DNA of 36,426 nt from CAZJHX01 sp964545715 (GTDB lineage: Bacteria; Myxococcota_A; UBA9042; GCA-2863065): positions 1-36,426 of the forward strand of contig CAZJHX010000107.1 in the NCBI GenBank assembly GCA_964545715.1, read 5' to 3'. The translations under genes were made by a program, and so were the position numbers. Position 1 is the first letter of the stretch. Each line of letters starts with the position of its first letter. The notes under the pieces are model-generated. The model did not search any database and was not told where the DNA came from. It worked only from the letters and a program-made list of their open reading frames with translations. Shown piece by piece: positions 23,780 through 33,165 of this stretch.

Positions 23780-25447
23780 TTGTCGATCATCTACTTCGCC
23801 CTGTTGCTTGGGCCGCTGATCTTCTTTCATGAGTTCGGCCACTTCATCGTCGCCCGGATGTGCGGCGTTCGTGTGCTCGAGTTCTCGATCGGCTTCGGGC
23901 CGCAGCTGGGCTCGTTCAAGCGCGGCGACACCGTCTACCGCATCGGCGCCCTCCCGCTGGGCGGTTACGTCAAGATGCTGGGCGCGGACCCGCTCGAGGA
24001 GATTCCGCCGGAGCAGGAGGCCGACTCCTTCGGCGCCAAAGAGCTGTGGAAGCGCACCCTGATCGTGCTCGCCGGTCCGGCATTCAACCTGATACTGCCG
24101 TTTTTTGTCTTCTTCTTCCTGTTCTTGGGACAGGCCGAGGTCAATCCGGCCGTGCTCGGGACCCTGCAGCCCGACGGCGTGGCGGCTCAGGCCGGTCTAC
24201 AGCCGGGCGACATCATTGTGGAGATCGACGGAAACGACGTTGAGGGCTGGTGGGAGCTTCAAGACCTGGTCGGCGGCAACGGCGGCAAGGCGATCTCCGT
24301 CGTGGTCGAGCGCAACGGCGTCAAACAGCCCGAGATCGAGCTGACGCCTAAGCTCATCAACGAGATGGTGGCACCGGAGCTTGGGCTGACGCGCGACATC
24401 GGCCGCATCCAGATCGAGCTGGCCTTTCGCAAGCCCGTCATCATGGTTGCACCCGGCAGCGCGGCCGCCGCGTCCGGACTGCAGAGCTGGGACCGCATCA
24501 TCGCGCTCGACGGCGAGCCGGTCAGCCGCTGGGCTCACGTGCAGCATGTGTTGAAGACCGCCAGGTCGTCCGTGCAGGTCACTGTGCTGCGCGAGACGGC
24601 GCTGGGCACGCAGCTCAAGGGGATGGATCGCTGGCAGGTGTCGACGATCGGCCCGGCCCAGACGGTCACGTTCGACCCGGCGTCCGGCGACGCAACGGCG
24701 GGGCTGAAGAGCGCCGAGTTCTTCGTATACGACATCACGCCCGAGTCCAACGAGGCCAAGGCGGGCCTGCAGCGCGGCGACGAGATCCTCACCCTGAACG
24801 GGCGGCGGCTGTCCTCCTGGGGCTTGCTGCAAAACGAAGTCCGCTCGCATCCTGATCAGGTCCACACGCTCACGTACCAGCGCGATGGGCAGGAGCACAC
24901 GGTCAAGCTGACCTTCGAGCAGCGCGATCACAAGAGCGAGTTCAACACCGACATCACCAGCACGATCTTCGGCATGGTCAACCGCTCCATGCACGGCTAC
25001 CCCGACACCGTCAGCAACGAGAAGCGGGTCGCGTACGCTATCTACCGAACGTGGACGGAGACCAAGCACGTCTTTGTCCTGACCGCCGCCAGCCTGGCCG
25101 GGCTCTTCACGGGTCAGGTCGGCATCAAGCAGATGGGCGGCCCCATCTTCATCTATGAGGTCGCCAGCAAGACGGGCGAGGCCGGCTGGTCGTACTTCTT
25201 CAAGATCATGGTGTGGCTGTCGATCTCGTTGGGCCTCATCAACCTGGTGCCCATTCCGCTCCTGGATGGCGGCCACCTGATGTTTTTCCTGATCGAGGCC
25301 ATCAAGCGCCGCCCTGTCAGCCTGCGCACGCGCCAGATCGCGGCGTATATCGGCTTCTCCATGATCATCTTGCTGATGCTGCTGGTCTTCAAGAACGACC
25401 TGGGCCGCTCGCAGGTGTGGGACGGCTTCATCAACCTCTTCCAGTAA
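23780..25447 (+). CDS. rseP: RIP site-2 metalloprotease RseP with three PDZ domains
   Basis: A 555-residue inner-membrane protease that cuts membrane-bound anti-sigma factors and leftover signal peptides. Membrane segment 1 holds H17-E-F-G-H21; the third metal ligand is D496 in NLVPIPLLDGGHL near the C-terminus, with further membrane segments around both. Three PDZ-like repeats are visible between them, at about 125-195 (AAQAGLQPGDIIVEIDG), 220-290 (AAASGLQSWDRIIALDG) and 315-385 (EAKAGLQRGDEILTLNG). E. coli RseP has two PDZ domains and about 450 residues, so this one is enlarged. The TTG start at 23780 has GGGAG 9 bases upstream and gives MSIIYFALLLGPLIFFHEFGH, the family's normal beginning; upstream in-frame starts would add a polar, non-conserved stretch. 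It overlaps tsaB by one base. Confidence 0.95.
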   Translation: MSIIYFALLLGPLIFFHEFGHFIVARMCGVRVLEFSIGFGPQLGSFKRGDTVYRIGALPLGGYVKMLGADPLEEIPPEQEADSFGAKELWKRTLIVLAGPAFNLILPFFVFFFLFLGQAEVNPAVLGTLQPDGVAAQAGLQPGDIIVEIDGNDVEGWWELQDLVGGNGGKAISVVVERNGVKQPEIELTPKLINEMVAPELGLTRDIGRIQIELAFRKPVIMVAPGSAAAASGLQSWDRIIALDGEPVSRWAHVQHVLKTARSSVQVTVLRETALGTQLKGMDRWQVSTIGPAQTVTFDPASGDATAGLKSAEFFVYDITPESNEAKAGLQRGDEILTLNGRRLSSWGLLQNEVRSHPDQVHTLTYQRDGQEHTVKLTFEQRDHKSEFNTDITSTIFGMVNRSMHGYPDTVSNEKRVAYAIYRTWTETKHVFVLTAASLAGLFTGQVGIKQMGGPIFIYEVASKTGEAGWSYFFKIMVWLSISLGLINLVPIPLLDGGHLMFFLIEAIKRRPVSLRTRQIAAYIGFSMIILLMLLVFKNDLGRSQVWDGFINLFQ

Positions 25448-26160
25448 TGATCACGCTCGGCATCGAAACCAGCGGCCGCGTCGGGTCGGTGGCCATCAGA
25501 CGAGACGGCACGTTGGTCGCCGAGCGCTTCTCTGAGCCTGCACGCGGGCACGGCGGCCGAATTCTGGCCGAGATCGACGCTCTGCTCGGCGAGCTCGACA
25601 TCGCGCTCGATCAGGTCGATCTCTTCGCCGCCGGCGCCGGACCAGGCTCCTTCACGGGCGTGCGCGTCGGCCTGGCCACCGTCACCAGCCTGGCGTGGGC
25701 TTTGGGCCGTCCGGCTACGGCCGTTGACACGCTGCAGGCCCTCGCGGGCAATGGAATCGACGCGGGCGGCCTGATCGCGCCCGTCATCGACGCCCGCAAG
25801 CAGGAGGTCTACGGCGCGCTTTATCGCCGGCAGGATGGCGGGCTGACCTGCGTCCTGCAGGCGTCCGTCGCGTCTCCGGCGAGCTGGGCGGCTGCCGTGG
25901 CTGAAGCCGCGTGTGGGGAGACCGTGCGTTGGCTGGGTTCGGGCACGGATGCGTACCCGGACGTCTTTTCCGCGTCCGAGCTGGACCCGCGCACTCGCGG
26001 CGCTCGCGTGGCCGAGCTGGCGGAGGCCCTGTTCCAAAAGCACGGAGCGGGCGGCCTGCCCGCGCCTGTTCCCCGCTATGTGCGCCCCTCTGAGGCCGAG
26101 GTGAAGTTCGGCGCTGCGCCGGCCCACGCGGCCGTCACGGCCCTTGACGATATCGTGTGA
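25447..26160 (+). CDS. tsaB: tRNA t6A37 threonylcarbamoyltransferase complex subunit TsaB
   Basis: 237 residues with the TsaB pattern: GIETSGRVGSVAI at the N-terminus and FAAGAGPGSFTGVRVGLAT at about 60-77. TsaB is the inactive ASKHA-fold partner that, with TsaD and TsaE, adds threonylcarbamoyl to adenine 37 of ANN-decoding tRNAs. tsaD and tsaE are not in the window. The ATG overlaps the rseP stop by one base (TAATG), so it is probably translated by reinitiation. Confidence 0.95.
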   Translation: MITLGIETSGRVGSVAIRRDGTLVAERFSEPARGHGGRILAEIDALLGELDIALDQVDLFAAGAGPGSFTGVRVGLATVTSLAWALGRPATAVDTLQALAGNGIDAGGLIAPVIDARKQEVYGALYRRQDGGLTCVLQASVASPASWAAAVAEAACGETVRWLGSGTDAYPDVFSASELDPRTRGARVAELAEALFQKHGAGGLPAPVPRYVRPSEAEVKFGAAPAHAAVTALDDIV

Positions 26161-26248
26161 GGCTTCTAACATCCAAGGCGATGGGTTTTGCTGCTCTTCT
26201 ACCTACCTATTCACACCCCCACAAAACAGACGTCGATGAGGAATGCGC

Positions 26249-26458
26249 ATGAAGAGAGATGTGCCTGGCCTGAGGTCTCAACCTAACGTCACCGTGGCGC
26301 AGCTCGAGCGCCAGCATCAGGAGCTGGACAAGCGCCTGCTGAAGATCAACAACAGCCGGCACCTCACGCCCTCGGAAGAGAGCGAGGTCCGCAAGCTGAA
26401 GCGCCTCAAGCTGCACACGAAAGACCGCATACATCACCTCAATAAACTCAACTCCTAG
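26249..26458 (+). CDS. YdcH/DUF465-like small coiled-coil protein
   Basis: 69 residues, nearly all helical and highly charged, with QLERQHQELDKRLLKI and EVRKLKRLKLHTKDRIHHL, the two-helix pattern of the DUF465/YdcH family. Its function is unknown. Two in-frame ATGs exist; GAGG at 26238-26241 is 7 bases before the ATG at 26249 but only one base from that at 26243, so I use 26249. It lies 88 bases after tsaB and 19 bases before the HU-like gene. No clear promoter is visible in the 88-base gap. Confidence 0.78.
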   Translation: MKRDVPGLRSQPNVTVAQLERQHQELDKRLLKINNSRHLTPSEESEVRKLKRLKLHTKDRIHHLNKLNS

Positions 26459-26477
26459 AGAGACCAGACAGACCGAC

Positions 26478-26753
26478 ATGACGAAGGCCGAGTTCATCGA
26501 CGCGGTGAAAAACTCGCGGGGTATTGATCTGACACGTCGCGAGACCGAGCAGGTCATCAACGTTGTGTTTGACGTGCTGTCCACCGCGCTGCGCAAGCAC
26601 AAGAAGTTCACGTTTCCCGGCTTTGGCCGCTTCATGGTCAGCCACCACAAGGCCCGTATGGGGCGCGACCCCCGCACGCAGGAGCCGATCGTCATCAAGG
26701 CGACCAAGTCGGTGGTGTTCAAAGCGGCACCCCGTTTACGAAACATCTTATAG
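26478..26753 (+). CDS. HU/IHF family DNA-binding protein
   Basis: 91 residues with the full family pattern: TKAEFIDAVKNSRGIDL, the helical dimer region, then FTFPGFGRFMVSHHKARMGRDPRTQEP, the DNA-binding arm with its Arg and Pro residues, and IKATKSVVFKAAPRL. It bends DNA as a dimer and contributes to nucleoid structure. The sequence alone does not tell HU from IHF. It is co-directional with the DUF465 gene and probably co-transcribed with it. Confidence 0.95.
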   Translation: MTKAEFIDAVKNSRGIDLTRRETEQVINVVFDVLSTALRKHKKFTFPGFGRFMVSHHKARMGRDPRTQEPIVIKATKSVVFKAAPRLRNIL

Positions 26754-26770
26754 GGTTCCGATTCGGGGCG

Positions 26771-26800
26771 TTGACAGGCTCGCAAACGCACGGGTATGGT
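26771..26800 (+). promoter_or_regulatory. Predicted strong sigma-70 promoter of pyrG
   Basis: A perfect TTGACA (26771-26776), an 18-base spacer and TATGGT (26795-26800, 4 of 6). The predicted start is near 26807, giving a leader of about 19 bases with AGGAGG at 26815-26820 before the GTG start. The leader is too short for an attenuator of the kind seen before pyrG in Bacillus. Confidence 0.65.
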
Positions 26801-26825
26801 GCGCCGACCCTCGTAGGAGGCACCC

Positions 26826-28454
26826 GTGGTCCGTAGGAAGCAGACGAAATTCATCTTCGTTACCGGCGGCGTCGTGTCCTCTCTGGGGAAGGGACTGACT
26901 GCCGCGTCACTCGCAGCGCTGCTCGAAGCGCGCGGGCTCAAAGTCACCCTGATCAAGCTCGACCCGTACATCAACGTCGACCCCGGCACGATGAATCCGA
27001 CCCAGCACGGCGAGGTGTTCGTCACCGATGACGGGTATGAGAGTGACCTCGACCTGGGGCACTACGAGCGGTTTACGTCGGCGCTGATGACGCGCAACAA
27101 CAACTTCACGACGGGCCGGATCTACAACTCGGTTATCCAGAAAGAGCGTCGTGGGGAGTATCTGGGCGCGACGATCCAGGTGATCCCGCACATCACAGAT
27201 GAGATCAAGCGCGGCGTGCTCGCGGGCGTGGATGGCGTCGACCTGGCCATCGTCGAGATCGGCGGCACCGTCGGCGACATCGAGTCGTTGCCGTTCTTGG
27301 AGGCGATTCGCCAGCTCCGGCTCGACCTGGGCACCGACAACGTCATGTTCATGCACCTGACGCTGGTGCCGTTCATCAGCGCGGCCGGCGAGCTGAAGAC
27401 CAAGCCGACCCAGCACTCCGTCAAGGAGCTGCAGTCGATCGGTATCGCGCCCGACGTCATCGTCTGCCGGTGCGAGCACCCCCTCAACAACGAGCTCAAG
27501 CGCAAGATCTCGCTCTTCTGCAACGTGCCGCCCGAGTGCGTGATCCCGGCGCAGGACGTCTCATCGATCTACGCGCTGCCCGAGGCGTTGCACGCCGAAG
27601 GTCTGGACCAGAAGGTGTGCGAGCTGCTCGGGATCTGGGGTCCCGAGCCCGACCTGAGCCAGTGGACGTCGCTTGTGGCCACCGTCAAGGCCGACCTCCC
27701 CGAGGTGCGCATCGCCATCGTCGGCAAGTACACCGACAACAACGACAGCTACAAGTCGCTGCACGAGGCGCTGGTGCATGGGGGCGTCCCCAACCGCGTC
27801 AAAGTGACCCTGGACTACGTGGACTCGCAGACGTTCGAGACCAACCCGCGCGGCGTCGCGGACCGGCTGGCCGGCGCGCACGGCGTGCTGGTGCCGGGCG
27901 GCTTCGGCAAGCGCGGCATCGAGGGCAAGGTCCTCGCGATCAAGTATGCGCGCGAGAACAAAGTGCCGTACTTCGGGATCTGTCTCGGGATGCAGGTGGC
28001 CGTCATGGAGTTTGCGCGCAACGTCGCCGGGCTCACCGGCGCCAACTCCACCGAGTTCGACGAGCGCTGCGACAACCCGGTCATCGACCTCATGCTTCAC
28101 CAGCGCGACATCGACGACAAGGGCGGCACCATGCGCCTGGGGGCGTATCCGTGCACGCTCAGCGAGGGCACGCTGGCGTACAAAGCGTACGGGCAAGACG
28201 AGATCAGCGAGCGCCATCGGCACCGCTGGGAGTTCAACAACGACTACCGCACCAAGCTGCAGGACGCGGGCTTGAAGCTCAGCGGCGTCAGCCCGGACAA
28301 CACGCTGGTCGAGATCGTGGAGAACCCGGACAATCCGTGGTTCCTGGGCTGCCAGTTCCATCCCGAGTTCAAGTCGCGTCCGCTGCGCCCACACCCGCTG
28401 TTTGTCGACTTCATTCGGGCCGCTTCCAAGCAGACCCCGCAGGCTAGCCCCTAA
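26826..28454 (+). CDS. pyrG: CTP synthase
   Basis: Makes CTP from UTP, ATP and glutamine. 542 residues, the usual length. The synthase domain begins KFIFVTGGVVSSLGKGLTAA and contains LIKLDPYINVDPGTMNP. The class I glutamine amidotransferase domain has nucleophile C386 in GICLGMQ and H512/E514 in QFHPEF. All key residues are present. The GTG start at 26826 is supported by AGGAGG 5 bases upstream. The gene is monocistronic; the convergent kinase gene ends only 3 bases away. Confidence 0.98.
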   Translation: MVRRKQTKFIFVTGGVVSSLGKGLTAASLAALLEARGLKVTLIKLDPYINVDPGTMNPTQHGEVFVTDDGYESDLDLGHYERFTSALMTRNNNFTTGRIYNSVIQKERRGEYLGATIQVIPHITDEIKRGVLAGVDGVDLAIVEIGGTVGDIESLPFLEAIRQLRLDLGTDNVMFMHLTLVPFISAAGELKTKPTQHSVKELQSIGIAPDVIVCRCEHPLNNELKRKISLFCNVPPECVIPAQDVSSIYALPEALHAEGLDQKVCELLGIWGPEPDLSQWTSLVATVKADLPEVRIAIVGKYTDNNDSYKSLHEALVHGGVPNRVKVTLDYVDSQTFETNPRGVADRLAGAHGVLVPGGFGKRGIEGKVLAIKYARENKVPYFGICLGMQVAVMEFARNVAGLTGANSTEFDERCDNPVIDLMLHQRDIDDKGGTMRLGAYPCTLSEGTLAYKAYGQDEISERHRHRWEFNNDYRTKLQDAGLKLSGVSPDNTLVEIVENPDNPWFLGCQFHPEFKSRPLRPHPLFVDFIRAASKQTPQASP

Positions 28455-28457
28455 CGG

Positions 28458-30389
28458 CTAAAGCTTGACCTTGGCGTGGGTCCCCGGACCCAGCTCCACC
28501 ACCCGCTTGCGCGTCAGCGTCCCCTGGGGCAGCAGCCGCGCCTGAATCGTATGGCGCCCCGCCGGGACCACCACCGAGTTCTCCCGCACCTCAGCCAGCT
28601 CCCCGTCCACGTAGAGCTTGTAGAGCTGGCCGGCCTCGGTCAACGCGATGGTTACCCGCGCTGAGGCCGCTGACGTGTCCTCGGGCTCGTCGTCGACGTC
28701 GCTGCGGACCTCGGTCTCGTCGCGCGGCTCGGTGCGACGCGGGCGCTCAGCCTTCTGTGCGGCGCGAACGCGCGGTTGCGGCGCCTGCTTTACGACGGCC
28801 GCCGGCTGCTCGGGCAACGGCGGCAGGGTGACGGGATTGAGGAGCAGCCAGACGATGGCTGTGCTGACGGCCAGAATGGCCGCGGCCACGACGCCCAGCG
28901 CCACCTTCAAGGCCCGATCCCGTTTGCGTCGCCGATTTGCCTGGCGAGCGCGCGCCTTGCGCACGGGCATAGGCAGTCGAGATGCCGCGGCGGCCGTATC
29001 CTGCGTCGGCGCCATCATGGCCGGGTCGGACTTCAGCGCCTCGATCATCGGCTGGCTGGCGGCCAGCATGCGCTCGTTGACGCGGCGGATCTCCTCCACC
29101 GACAAGCGCGTCGTCATCGCGTCCGGGGATGAGATGTCCGACAGGTTCGGCTGCTCGGGATCCGTCGGCGCGTTATCGCCCGCGGCTGCGGCGGCGGCAA
29201 AAGGCGTCGGAAAGCGGGTCGGCGGCTGCGTCGGCTCCAGCTCCAAGACCGGGTTGCGCGTGGGCGGCAGGGGCGGTGGCTGAGGCATGGGCCGGTCGTT
29301 GACGGTCGGCTCGCTCAGCGACGGCGCCGGCATGTCCGCGATGGTCGGGGCGTTTCGGGGCGCAGCCATCGGCCCTGTCGTGCCCGGGACCTCCAGCAGG
29401 TCGATCTGGGCCGTCTCTTCGCCTGTCGGCCCGCGCATCTCCGGATCGGTGACCGTGTGATCGCGAAAGAGCGAGCGCAGGAAGTCGCCCAGGTCGACCT
29501 TGGTAAAGGCGCGCCCGCGCGAGACCAGGAAGTTGGACAGATCGCGCCCCATCTCCAACGCTGATCCGTAGCGCGCGTCGCGATCAGCGGCCAGCGCCCG
29601 CATGCAGATGCGGTCCAGCTCCTCGGGGATGTCGTCGCGAAACTCGGTGGGCGACCGGACGTCGCCGGACTGAACCCGCTGCATCAGCGTGGCTGTCTCG
29701 GTGTCGTCGTAGAGCGGCGTGGCCGTCAGCGCCTCAAAGAGGACGATGCCGGCGCTGAAGATGTCGCTGCGATAGTCGATGTCGATGCCCAGCGCCTGCT
29801 CCGGGCTCATGTAATAGAACTTGCCCTTGATGATCCCGGCTTCGGTGTGGGTGCTGCGCTGTGCGGCCTTGACGATGCCGAAGTCCGCGATCTTGACCTC
29901 GCCCGACCAGCTCACCAGCAGGTTCTGCGGGCTGATGTCGCGATGGACCACCTGCAGCGGCTGGTTGCTCTCTTCGTCGCGGCGGCAGTGGGCGTATTGC
30001 AGTCCGTGGCACAGCTGGGCGGCGATGAAGCACGCGGCCTCGAGCGGCATCTGCAGGTCGTTGTCGTGCAGCTCGCGCAGGATGTGGAACAGGTCCTTGC
30101 CGTCCACGTACTCCATCGCGATGTAGTACTGCCCGCCGATGCGCCCCAGGTCGAAGATCTGGACGATGTTGGCGTGCTGCAGCTGGACGGTTATCTTGGC
30201 TTCGTCCACCAGCATCTTCACGAAGCTGTGGTCGTCTGAGTAGTGGGGATGCAGCCGCTTGATGACCAGCGTCTTCTCAAACCCGCCGAAGCCCTTGGTC
30301 TTCGCGAGAAAGATCTCCGCCATCCCACCGCTCGCGATGCGCTCGAGCAGCGTGTACTGACCGAAGACGCGGCGCTGGTACTTACTCAC
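28458..30389 (-). CDS. Membrane-anchored Ser/Thr protein kinase with C-terminal PEGA-like domain
   Basis: 643 residues. The N-terminal kinase domain (about 11-290) has the Gly-rich loop IASGGMAEIF, catalytic K44, HRDISPQN with D151 and DFG at 169-171, then MSPEQ, so it should be active. A long Pro-rich cytoplasmic linker with TP sites follows (about 320-490), one membrane helix (496-517), and an outer segment with an RRTEPRDETE-like charged spacer and a small beta-rich PEGA-like domain (LYKLYVDGELAEVRENSVVVPAGRHT). This is the standard layout of bacterial Pkn kinases with an external sensing domain. The GTG start at 30389 has no Shine-Dalgarno sequence but has an extended -10 motif 10 bases upstream. 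The other kinase gene ends 54 bases upstream. Confidence 0.95.
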   Translation of the reverse strand: MSKYQRRVFGQYTLLERIASGGMAEIFLAKTKGFGGFEKTLVIKRLHPHYSDDHSFVKMLVDEAKITVQLQHANIVQIFDLGRIGGQYYIAMEYVDGKDLFHILRELHDNDLQMPLEAACFIAAQLCHGLQYAHCRRDEESNQPLQVVHRDISPQNLLVSWSGEVKIADFGIVKAAQRSTHTEAGIIKGKFYYMSPEQALGIDIDYRSDIFSAGIVLFEALTATPLYDDTETATLMQRVQSGDVRSPTEFRDDIPEELDRICMRALAADRDARYGSALEMGRDLSNFLVSRGRAFTKVDLGDFLRSLFRDHTVTDPEMRGPTGEETAQIDLLEVPGTTGPMAAPRNAPTIADMPAPSLSEPTVNDRPMPQPPPLPPTRNPVLELEPTQPPTRFPTPFAAAAAAGDNAPTDPEQPNLSDISSPDAMTTRLSVEEIRRVNERMLAASQPMIEALKSDPAMMAPTQDTAAAASRLPMPVRKARARQANRRRKRDRALKVALGVVAAAILAVSTAIVWLLLNPVTLPPLPEQPAAVVKQAPQPRVRAAQKAERPRRTEPRDETEVRSDVDDEPEDTSAASARVTIALTEAGQLYKLYVDGELAEVRENSVVVPAGRHTIQARLLPQGTLTRKRVVELGPGTHAKVKL

Positions 30390-30399
30390 ATTGCAGAGC

Positions 30400-30408
30400 A
30401 GTCTACCA
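30400..30408 (-). promoter_or_regulatory. Candidate extended -10 element before the kinase at 28458-30389
   Basis: TGGTAGACT on the minus strand (TG, one base, then 4 of 6 matches to TATAAT), 10 bases before the GTG at 30389. No -35 is seen. It overlaps a CCACGTGG palindrome (30406-30413). The resulting transcript would have about a 3-base leader. Confidence 0.35.
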
Positions 30409-30443
30409 CGTGGAATGGGTTTTGGCTGTATTTTGGGGGGCTT

Positions 30444-31811
30444 CTAAAGAGCGAGGAGCAGCATGTAGATGCATGCGGCGGCGCCGGCCCACAGTCCCTT
30501 CTTCTGGGACGCGGTGAGGTTTTTCGGGTCGATGTTCAGCTTGTCCAGCGGCAGCTTCTCGACCAGCAGCTTCAAGCGACCGATGAGCGAGTCGCTCGGG
30601 TCTGCGGTCAACATGCCGGTGAGCTCCGGGTTGCGACGCTCGCGGTCGGATGCCTTGGGGCGGCCCGAGCCGGAGGTCTCTTTCGTGGGGTCGGTGCTCT
30701 CGTCGAGCTGGTTCTCTTCCAGCGTGGCGTCCAGGTCCGGCAGGTACGCCATGACCGTCTCCTCGTTGTCGAGGTCGCCCGGCACGCCCGCTCCATAAAG
30801 CACGTAGCGCTCGATGTCCGCGTAAAGCGTCTTGGCGTCGCCCTGGCGCTTCTTCGGGTCGTGGTTCAGGCCGCGGGACAGCACGCTCCACAGCGCCGGA
30901 CTGGTGTTGGGCACCGGCACGGCCGGGGACGTCCCCGAGGCGCGCTCGTCCAGGTACTTCTTGGTCTGGCGCTTGAACTCTTTCTCGCTCTTGGCGCTGG
31001 ACCGGAAGGGCCACGGGGTCTTGCCCGAAAGCAGCTCATAGAAGATGACGCACAGGCCAAACACGTCGGACGGGGTGTCCGTGCGGGCGTCTTTGGGGTC
31101 CGAGATGCGAGCGTCGGCGACCTGCTCCGGGGCGATGTACTCCGGGGTCCCCGCCAGCATGCCGGCGTCCAGGTCCTCTTCAAAGTCGTGTCCCGGGATG
31201 AAGTCCTCTTCCTCGAACATCTTGAGCAGGCCCTGCGCATCACGCGCCAGGCCGAAATCCAACAGCTTCATCTGCATGCCGGAGCGCTCCACCTGAGCCA
31301 GGTGAACGACGTCGGTGCTGCCGAGCGGGGCCGCTTTGCGCTTGCCCTTCTTACGTTTCTTGCCCTTGGACAACATGATGTTGGCCGGCTTGATGTCACC
31401 GTGGGTCAGACCGAATTTGTGCAGGCTCTGGAACGCCTCCGACAGCTGCAGCATCAGCTCGCATGCGGCGGACTCGGTGAGCCGGCGGCCGGAGCGGAGA
31501 AGCTTGCCGAGGGTGAAGCCGACCACGTACTCCATGACGATGAAGGGGACTTTGTCTTCGGTCACACCGTCGTCGTAGTAACGGACGATGTGCTCGTTCT
31601 CCGGCAACGACTTCATGATCTTGATTTCACGCAAGAAGCGTTGGTGCGCCTGCGGGTGGTCGCTGTCCAGGACCTTGACCGCAACGCGGCGGCCCGTCTT
31701 GTCCCGTCCTTCATAGACGACGGCGAAGGCGCCGCTGCCAATCTGTTTCGAGAGCGTGTACCCGCCGGGTAGCGATGGCGCAGAATGTTTATGTTGTGTG
31801 GCTCGTCGCAT
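30444..31811 (-). CDS. Tail-anchored Ser/Thr protein kinase with basic insert
   Basis: 455 residues. The kinase domain (about 18-330) has Gly-rich IGSGAFAVVYEG, K46, catalytic D139 in HGDIKPAN, DFG at 185-187 and GTPEYIAPEQ. The usual HRD Arg is Gly138, so activation-loop phosphorylation may not be needed. Between N144 and the DFG about 40 residues occur, where some 13 are normal, including the Lys/Arg run KGKKRKKGKRKAA at 149-161. A polar linker leads to a hydrophobic C-terminal end (residues 440-455, LWAGAAACIYMLLLAL), which suggests a tail anchor with no external domain. AGGGAG precedes the ATG. Upstream, 96 bases (31812-31907) separate it from glyA; they are AT-richer and probably contain its promoter, though I cannot place it. 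Confidence 0.93.
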   Translation of the reverse strand: MRRATQHKHSAPSLPGGYTLSKQIGSGAFAVVYEGRDKTGRRVAVKVLDSDHPQAHQRFLREIKIMKSLPENEHIVRYYDDGVTEDKVPFIVMEYVVGFTLGKLLRSGRRLTESAACELMLQLSEAFQSLHKFGLTHGDIKPANIMLSKGKKRKKGKRKAAPLGSTDVVHLAQVERSGMQMKLLDFGLARDAQGLLKMFEEEDFIPGHDFEEDLDAGMLAGTPEYIAPEQVADARISDPKDARTDTPSDVFGLCVIFYELLSGKTPWPFRSSAKSEKEFKRQTKKYLDERASGTSPAVPVPNTSPALWSVLSRGLNHDPKKRQGDAKTLYADIERYVLYGAGVPGDLDNEETVMAYLPDLDATLEENQLDESTDPTKETSGSGRPKASDRERRNPELTGMLTADPSDSLIGRLKLLVEKLPLDKLNIDPKNLTASQKKGLWAGAAACIYMLLLAL

Positions 31812-31907
31812 GACTCTCCCTGAATCCCAGCACTCAGGCTGATCGGGGCAGACAGCGATTTGCTTTAGGCATTTCTTTACAGGGGAGAGCTATCAGGCTT
31901 TACGGTG

Positions 31908-33158
<1,251 letters not shown>

Positions 33159-33165
33159 AGTCTCC

